Positions 5,830-10,814 of a DNA stretch of 10,814 bases are shown in pieces. The notes below the pieces were generated by a model. It saw only the letters and a list, made by a program, of their open reading frames with translations. It did not search any database and had not been told where the DNA came from. Positions within the stretch are counted from its first letter, which is position 1, and each line of letters opens with the position of its first letter. The stretch is from an uncultured Clostridium sp. GTDB lineage: Bacteria > Bacillota > Clostridia > TANB77 > CAG-508. Location: positions 1 to 10,814 of the forward strand of contig CANEMG010000015.1 of assembly GCA_947428535.1 (NCBI GenBank). The letters are read 5' to 3'. The position numbers and the translations under genes are program-made.

Positions 5830-6264
5830 ATGTTGATCGTGACTGAACTAGATTATAAAAGAGCTTTTAAAGAAGTTCTAACTATATTAAAGTATATTCC
5901 TAAAGAAGATTTTGATAAAACTTTAGAAATGAATGAAGATAATTCATTTAATTATAAAATAGACTTTTCTAAAGATTTTGAGGAGCAAGATGTTTCAGAT
6001 GTTGCTAAAGCGATACTTTCTAATTTTTATAGAGATTACTGGGCAACTGAGGAAGAAAGAAAGCAAATCTTGAAAGATGAAGAAATAGAAAGAAATAAGG
6101 ATGAAGAAGAAAAAAGAAAAAAATATAATCCGGAGAATATTTTTGATAATCAAAATAAGAGTTTTAATATAGAAAATGAAAATATACAGACAGATTTAAT
6201 AGTAAAAAAAGAGAATTTTTTTCAAAAAATAATTTCTAAAATAAAATCAATAATAAAAAGATAA
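5830..6264 (+). CDS. Conserved-looking small protein paired with the HipA-like gene
   Basis: This 144-residue protein has no function that I know. The N-terminal half is mostly helical and contains ILKYIPKEDF (19-28), which looks like a family signature seen in clostridial proteins encoded near HipA-like kinases (from memory). Next comes EEQDVSDVAKAIL...FYRDYWAT (51-72), then a highly charged helix (73-98) ending in KRKKYNPENIF (95-105). An Asn-rich linker and a basic amphipathic C-terminal helix (FFQKIISKIKSIIKR, 130-144) follow. ATG 5830 begins one base after the upstream stop; GGGAAGG at 5811-5817 is 12 bases away, a loose fit, so translational coupling is plausible. An in-frame TTG at 5809 and GTG at 5839 are less likely starts. 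It is the last gene before the operon terminator. The basic tail resembles that of the HipA-like protein, suggesting a shared site of action, possibly the membrane surface. Confidence 0.75.
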   Translation: MLIVTELDYKRAFKEVLTILKYIPKEDFDKTLEMNEDNSFNYKIDFSKDFEEQDVSDVAKAILSNFYRDYWATEEERKQILKDEEIERNKDEEEKRKKYNPENIFDNQNKSFNIENENIQTDLIVKKENFFQKIISKIKSIIKR

Positions 6265-6269
6265 ATATT

Positions 6270-6310
6270 AAAAAGAGCAGATTATAAAATATGCTCTTTT
6301 TTATATTTTT
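6270..6310. terminator. Bidirectional terminator between the scpB-proS operon and the HD-GYP gene
   Basis: A 10-bp stem (6270-6279 with 6292-6301, core AAAAGAGCA/TGCTCTTTT) has a 12-base loop that can add three inner A/T pairs. On the plus strand it runs into TTATATTTTT. On the minus strand it ends in TTTTTAATATTT. The minus-strand gene's stop codon (6303-6301) overlaps the end of the stem, so both convergent units use one element. Confidence 0.88.
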
Positions 6311-7242
6311 AATTTTTTAATTTGTTTTATTTCATCATATAATTTACTAATGTGTTGTTTCCTAATTTCATAAGCTTTTTCAAACTCAGATAACATTAAA
6401 GGAATCTTTTCAGGGTCTTCATTAGGTTTTAAATAACATTTTATTTCTTCTTTTAAATATTCTCTTTTATCAGGAGTTTTAGCTACAATCATTTTATTAT
6501 AATATTTTTGTGCATCTTTAATTCTTTTAATTTCTTCTTTTAAAAAGTTAATATAGTCAGTTCTAGCAACAATTTCATATTCAGTATCTTCAATAATAAC
6601 TTTAAAAAGTACTTTTAAAATTTTCTTATCAATTTTTCCAACATTTGCAGTTTTAAAATTTTTAACTGCATCAGAAGCGTTTTTAACTTCTGGAGGTCTT
6701 GCATTACTAATCATAATGTTTAAAGCATCTATAATACCAATATGACTTTTGTATTGTCGTTTAGCTGTGATAGCTTCAAATTCATCTGCTACTCTAATAA
6801 TTTGAGCTTCATATGGAATTTTATCTCCTGTAATACCATTTGGATATCCAGTACCATTTAATGCTTCATGGTGATAATATGCACCAGCAGCATATGGACG
6901 TAATTTTAAATCATTCATACACATTTTATATCCTATTTTAGTATGTGATTTCATTATTGCAAATTCTTCATCTGTTAATTTTCCAGGTTTTTGAAGAACA
7001 GAATGTATTATAAAAATTTTTACGATATCGTTAATATATGCACAAGTTGTACAGTAAATAGTAAATCCTTTAGACATACCCAATTTTTCACAAAGCCTAC
7101 AAGTAATATTAGCAACATTTTCTGAATGACGTCTTGTAAAAGCATCTAGCCCATCTAGCATTTTTAATTGGTAACGTATTTTCTCATCTAAGTTATAAGA
7201 TTTGATTGATGTACTATTATAAAAGTCAAATGTTTCTTTCAT
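6301..7242 (-). CDS. HD-GYP-type protein with an altered HD dyad
   Basis: HD-GYP proteins are metal-dependent phosphodiesterases, many of which degrade cyclic di-GMP. This 313-residue protein has an HD-GYP domain at about 20-220 and a charged, probably coiled-coil C-terminus (230-310). Conserved parts are RRHSENVANI (37-46, first ligand H39), KPGKLTDEEFAIMKSH (85-100, H100), YHHEALNGTGYPNG (123-136) and RVADEFEAIT (150-159, D153). The central HD motif, normally HDIGK, reads NDIVK at 71-75: the histidine ligand is Asn and the glycine is Val. Loss of this ligand predicts reduced, altered or absent catalysis, so it may act as a binding protein. Several cysteines (48, 51, 64, 67) lie nearby. There is no signal peptide or membrane segment. 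GAGGAG (7254-7249) lies 6 bases before the ATG. It is transcribed alone, divergently from smc. Confidence 0.9.
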   Translation of the reverse strand: MKETFDFYNSTSIKSYNLDEKIRYQLKMLDGLDAFTRRHSENVANITCRLCEKLGMSKGFTIYCTTCAYINDIVKIFIIHSVLQKPGKLTDEEFAIMKSHTKIGYKMCMNDLKLRPYAAGAYYHHEALNGTGYPNGITGDKIPYEAQIIRVADEFEAITAKRQYKSHIGIIDALNIMISNARPPEVKNASDAVKNFKTANVGKIDKKILKVLFKVIIEDTEYEIVARTDYINFLKEEIKRIKDAQKYYNKMIVAKTPDKREYLKEEIKCYLKPNEDPEKIPLMLSEFEKAYEIRKQHISKLYDEIKQIKKLKI

Positions 7243-7281
7243 TAAAATCTCCTCATTTGTATATTAAAAATATATACATTT

Positions 7282-7310
7282 ATTTTATATCTTATTAAAA
7301 TTTTGGTCAA
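7282..7310 (-). promoter_or_regulatory. Promoter of the HD-GYP-type gene
   Basis: On the minus strand TTGACC (7310-7305) and TAAAAT (7287-7282) are 17 bases apart, each one mismatch from consensus. The start site would be near 7275, giving a leader of about 33 bases. Confidence 0.7.
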
Positions 7311-7329
7311 GAGAATTTATTATAAATGC

Positions 7330-7358
7330 TTGAAAAAAGTAGAAAAATATAATATGAT
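7330..7358 (+). promoter_or_regulatory. Promoter of smc
   Basis: TTGAAA (7330-7335) and TATGAT (7353-7358) are 17 bases apart. A perfect TATAAT also lies at 7348-7353 but is only 12 bases from this -35 and has no good -35 of its own. The promoter is close to and divergent from that of the HD-GYP-type gene. Confidence 0.65.
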
Positions 7359-7396
7359 AAATAAGATTAAAGTAAGAGAAATAGAGGAAAAATAAA

Positions 7397-8611
7397 ATGT
7401 ATCTTAAAAGGTTAGAAATGTATGGATTTAAGTCTTTTGCTGATAAAACAGTTTTAGATTTTATACCAGGAATAACTACAGTAATAGGTCCAAATGGATC
7501 AGGAAAAAGTAATATATCAGATTGTATTAGATGGATCTTAGGAGAGCAAAGTTTAAAATCTCTAAGGGGTACGAAATCAGAAGATATTATATTTGCAGGA
7601 ACACAAAATAGGAAAGCTTTAGGATATGCTGAAGCTTCTTTAGTAATAGATAATTCAGATAGTAAATTACCAATAGAATATAGTGAAGTTGTTGTTACTA
7701 GAAGAATATATAGAAGTGGTGAATCTGGATATTTTATAAACAAAACACCATGTAGATTAAAAGATGTTCTAGAATTATTTATGGATACTGGAATTGGAAA
7801 AGATGGGTATTCTATTATAGGTCAAGGAAAAATAGATGAAATATTAAGTAATAAATCAGAAGATAGAAGACACATTTTTGAAGAAGCAGCAGGTATTGTA
7901 AAATACAGAACTAGAAAAGCAGATTCAGAAAAAAAATTAGAGCAAACAAAATTAAATTTACTTAGAATAAATGATATTATTTCTGAAATCGAAAGTAATA
8001 TAGAACCTTTAAAAATTCAATCAGAAAAAGCAAAAAAATTTTTAAGTTTGAGAGAGGAACTTAAAAATATTGAAGTAGGATTGTTTTTATATAACATAGA
8101 AAATTACAAAGCTCAAACACAAGAAGTATTAGAAAATATTGATATTTTTGAAACTCAAAAAGTAAAAGAAGAAGAGAATTTAAATAACATACAAACAGAA
8201 AAAGAAAATATAAAAGTACTTATAGATAAATTAATAGAAGAAATAGAAAGAACTCAAAACTTGAATTTTGAAGGAAATCAAAAGAAAGAACAATATAATA
8301 GCGAAATAGGAATTACTCAGGAAAGAATATCAAATAACAAAGAAAATTATGAAAGATATGAAAAAGAATTAGAAGAACTAGAAAATCGTAACAAAGAATT
8401 AGAAGAAGAGAAAAAACAAAAAGAAGAAAAGAAAAATAATTTATTTACAAATAAAGAAAAGTTTGAAACAGAGCTTAAAGAAAAAGAAGCGGAATTAGAA
8501 AAATACTCTAAAACTTTATCAGATAAAGAAATTGAAATAGAGAAAAAGAAACAAATTGTACAAACTAATATAGATAATAAATATGAAATATTAGCAAATT
8601 TAAATGCATAA
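7397..8611 (+). CDS. smc: Chromosome partition protein SMC, N-terminal part ending at a premature TAA
   Basis: SMC is the ATP-driven core of bacterial condensin; it dimerises at its hinge and acts with ScpA and ScpB on the nucleoid. Residues 1-160 form the N-terminal half of the ATPase head. Walker A is GPNGSGKS (31-38), followed by the typical LRGTKSEDIIFAG and the DGYSIIGQGKID and FEEAAGI segments. From about 165 to 404 the chain is a Glu/Lys-rich coiled coil, the descending arm. The frame then meets TAA at 8609-8611, where codon 405 should be, well short of the 1,150-1,200 residues normal for SMC. The same frame continues to the window end with recognisable SMC sequence, so one point change explains the break. 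AGAGGA (7383-7388) lies 8 bases before the ATG. The product as read lacks the hinge and the Walker B half and should not function. Confidence 0.93.
   Translation: MYLKRLEMYGFKSFADKTVLDFIPGITTVIGPNGSGKSNISDCIRWILGEQSLKSLRGTKSEDIIFAGTQNRKALGYAEASLVIDNSDSKLPIEYSEVVVTRRIYRSGESGYFINKTPCRLKDVLELFMDTGIGKDGYSIIGQGKIDEILSNKSEDRRHIFEEAAGIVKYRTRKADSEKKLEQTKLNLLRINDIISEIESNIEPLKIQSEKAKKFLSLREELKNIEVGLFLYNIENYKAQTQEVLENIDIFETQKVKEEENLNNIQTEKENIKVLIDKLIEEIERTQNLNFEGNQKKEQYNSEIGITQERISNNKENYERYEKELEELENRNKELEEEKKQKEEKKNNLFTNKEKFETELKEKEAELEKYSKTLSDKEIEIEKKKQIVQTNIDNKYEILANLNA
8609..8611 (+). other. In-frame TAA interrupting smc
   Basis: Codon 405 of smc reads TAA in the context NLNA-stop-KANFDNL. One change from CAA (Gln, a C-to-T transition), AAA (Lys) or GAA (Glu) would produce it, and any of these would suit the coiled coil. 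TAA also ends other genes in this window, so recoding is unlikely. Confidence 0.95.
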
Positions 8612-10814
8612 AAAGCTAATTTTGATAATTTAGGAAAAAGAGAAAATTCTTTAAAAAGTGAAATTCAAGAAACAATATCAGAATTAGATAGCTCAAGAGC
8701 AACAAAAGAAGAGAATTCAAAAGGTTTTTATGAATTAGAGAAGAAAAGAAATGATGTTGCTAAAAAACTTGAAGCTATGAAAGAAGAAAAAGATAGTAGT
8801 TCAGAAAAACTTAAACAATTTGATGAAAAAATAAATACTTATCAATCAGAATATAGAATAAAAGAATCTAAATACAAATTTTTAGTAGAAACAGAAAAAG
8901 AAAAAGAAGGATATACGAAGAGTGTAAAACTTTTATTAGATGCTACAGAAAGAAATCCTGGCTTGTCAAGAGGAGTTCATGGGATTTTAGCAAATTTAAT
9001 TCAAGTAGATAAGAAATACGAAACAGCTATTGAAATGACTTTAGGAGGAACAATTCAAAATATTGTTACAGATTCTGAAGAGGAAGCAAAGAAACTTGTA
9101 AATTATTTAAGAGAAAATAAATTAGGACGTGCTTCATTTTTACCTATAACATCTGTTAAAGGTCAAAGAATAGCTGGAGTACATACACGAGGGGTAGATG
9201 GAGTAATAGGAATTGCCTCAGATTTAATAAGTTGTGATAAAAAATATGAAGGAATAGTTTTGAATTTATTAGGAAGAACTGTTGTTGTAGAAGATATTGA
9301 CAATGCAGTTAAACTTGCAAAATTAAATTCTTATAAATTCAAAATTGTAACTTTAAAAGGTGATATTATAAACCCATCAGGAGCAATAAGTGGTGGTTCT
9401 GTTGCCAATAAAACGACTAGCATTTTAGGAAGAGGAAAAGAAATAAAATCTCTTGAGTTAGAATTAAGAGAAATAAAAACGAAAATTGAAAAAATTGAAA
9501 AAGAAAAAGCAGATTATGAAGCAAGCATTTCAGAAATTTTGAATACATTTGATGTAAAACAAAAAGAAGCACAAGAATTAGAAATTATATATGCTACAGA
9601 AAAACAAAAAAATGATAATTTAGATTTAGAAATACTAAAATTAGATAGCAAGCTTGCAAAATTAAGAGATGATTTAGAAAATACTAAAACAGAAAAAGAA
9701 GAAAATGTTAGAGGTCAAGAAGAATTAAATAAACAAATTCAAGAAACGGAAAAAGAAAATCAATCTTTAGAAATAGTTATAGAAGAATTTACTAATTTAA
9801 ATAAAGATAATCAAAAATACATAGATGATTTAAATTTTGATATAACAAATTTAAGAATATCAGTATCTTCATTTGATGAAAGTGAAACATCAATAAATGA
9901 GATGGTAGAAAGAATAGATTTAGACATACAAAACAATTCTACAAGTATACAAAATAAAATTGAATTAAGAGAAAATATATTATTAGAGAATACAGAACTT
10001 GAAAATAAAATAGCAGATGTGAAACAAAAAATATTAGATTTAGAAAAAGAGATTTTAGGTAGTACAGATAAAGTTGAAAAGCTAAAGAACGAAAGAACAG
10101 AAAAAAATGAAAAATTAATTAGCATTGAAAAAAACATTGAAGAACAAAACTTAAAATTAGAAGAAGTAAAAACTCAAATTTCAAAATTAGATTTAAAGAA
10201 ATCAAAAATCGAGCTTGAACTAAATCAAGTTATAAACAAAATGTGGGAAGAATATGAATTAACACCTAATAATGTCCAAGATGTAGAAAAAATAACAAAT
10301 CCAGCAGAAGTACAAAAACAAGTAAACACAATTAGAGGTGAAATTAAAAATCTAGGAAGTATAAATGTTGATGCTATAAAAGAATATAAAGAAATAAAAG
10401 AAAGATATGATTTTATGAGTGAGCAACGTTTAGATCTTGAAGATTCTAGTAACAAATTAAGAAAAGTTATTAGTGAAATGACAGAAACAATGAAAAAGCA
10501 ATTTTCTGAACAGTTTAAAATTATAAATAAAAATTTTGGAGAAGTATTTGCAGAGTTGTTTGGCGGAGGAAAAGCAGAATTAATTCTTGCAGATGAGGAT
10601 AATATATTAGAATGTGGAATCGAAATTGCAGTTCAACCACCTGGAAAAAAATTGCAAAATATGATGTTGTTATCAGGAGGAGAAAGAGCCTTTACGGCTA
10701 TTGCTTTATTGTTTGCAATATTAAAAATAAACCCAGCACCATTTTGTGTACTTGATGAAATAGAAGCAGCTCTTGATGATGTAAATGTATATAGATTTGC
10801 AGAATACTTAAGGA
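8612..10814 (+). pseudogene. smc: SMC C-terminal part, in frame after the premature stop (runs off the window)
   Basis: Reading codon by codon from 8612 to the end I find no further stop and no frame change, through about 734 codons. The arm continues to about residue 515 (numbering through the stop). The hinge domain follows at about 515-670: RGVHGILANLIQVDKKYETA, GGTIQNIVTDSEEEA, LGRASFLP, and GDIINPSGAISGGS at 655-668. The ascending coiled coil comes next. The C-terminal head half has the signature LSGGERAFTAIALLFAILK from 1092 and Walker B FCVLDEIEAALDD from 1116. The window ends at about residue 1139, some 40 codons before the expected end. The first in-frame ATG after the stop is 8777, with no convincing ribosome binding site, so independent translation seems unlikely. 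Preservation of every key motif argues for a very recent lesion or a sequence error. Confidence 0.9.

Noticed and set aside
7285..7743. Minus-strand open frame over the smc promoter and start
   Set aside because: It is antisense to the conserved SMC ATPase head and covers two promoters; the translation is a mirror of SMC.
8100..8600. Repetitive GAA/AAA-rich stretches in smc
   Set aside because: These are ordinary codons of a Glu/Lys coiled coil, not a DNA repeat array or a CRISPR.
8609..8611. Recoded stop (TAA as Gln) or programmed read-through
   Set aside because: scpB, the nitroreductase and other genes here end normally in TAA, no other gene has internal TAA, and no downstream recoding structure is evident.
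9811..10455. Minus-strand open frames antisense to the SMC coiled coil, rich in Ser and Phe
   Set aside because: Antisense of Glu/Lys coiled-coil codons (GAA, AAA) reads as Ser/Phe; this is a composition artefact.

Overview
The window looks like chromosomal DNA from a low-GC member of the Bacillota, most likely an uncultured Clostridia. It is very AT-rich, uses AGGAGG-type ribosome binding sites almost everywhere, and has near-consensus vegetative promoters and compact hairpin/T-tract terminators. It encodes the archaeal/eukaryotic-type prolyl-tRNA synthetase, a Bacillota-style ScpB/SMC condensin, and clostridial HD-GYP-like and HipA-like proteins. Genes end in TAA or TAG and nothing suggests a non-standard code. 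I see no insertion sequence, phage gene, CRISPR array or rRNA.

Layout. 1-180: the first codons of a minus-strand gene, a tRNA terminator and tRNA-Met(CAU) with a perfect TTGACA-17-TATAAT promoter. 327-848 (+): a small nitroreductase, converging on 893-2278 (-), a fused membrane protein made of an ECF-type sigma factor, one transmembrane helix and a large extracytoplasmic part. 2405-2608 (-): a 67-residue lysine-rich protein with its own promoter and terminator, divergent from an apparent operon on the plus strand: scpB (2772), proS (3399), a frameshifted HipA-like kinase-fold gene (4859-5828) and a small partner gene (5830-6264). That operon converges through a shared bidirectional terminator on 6301-7242 (-), an HD-GYP-type protein whose HD dyad has become ND. 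Divergent from it is smc (7397 to beyond the window edge), which carries one in-frame TAA at 8609-8611.

How the genes work together. ScpB and SMC are subunits of the same condensin, encoded about 4 kb apart in different transcription units; scpA is not in the window. tRNA-Met and ProRS serve translation. The sigma fusion is probably a self-contained envelope-to-transcription signalling device. The HipA-like/partner pair travels in the proS operon and may act together.

Most worth a second look: the sigma-TM-sensor fusion; the lone nonsense codon in otherwise intact smc; the +1 frameshift in the HipA-like gene and its uncharacterised partner; and the HD-to-ND change in the HD-GYP protein. Three coding lesions or active-site changes within about 4 kb raise the question of base-call error versus real strain-level decay, which reads would settle.
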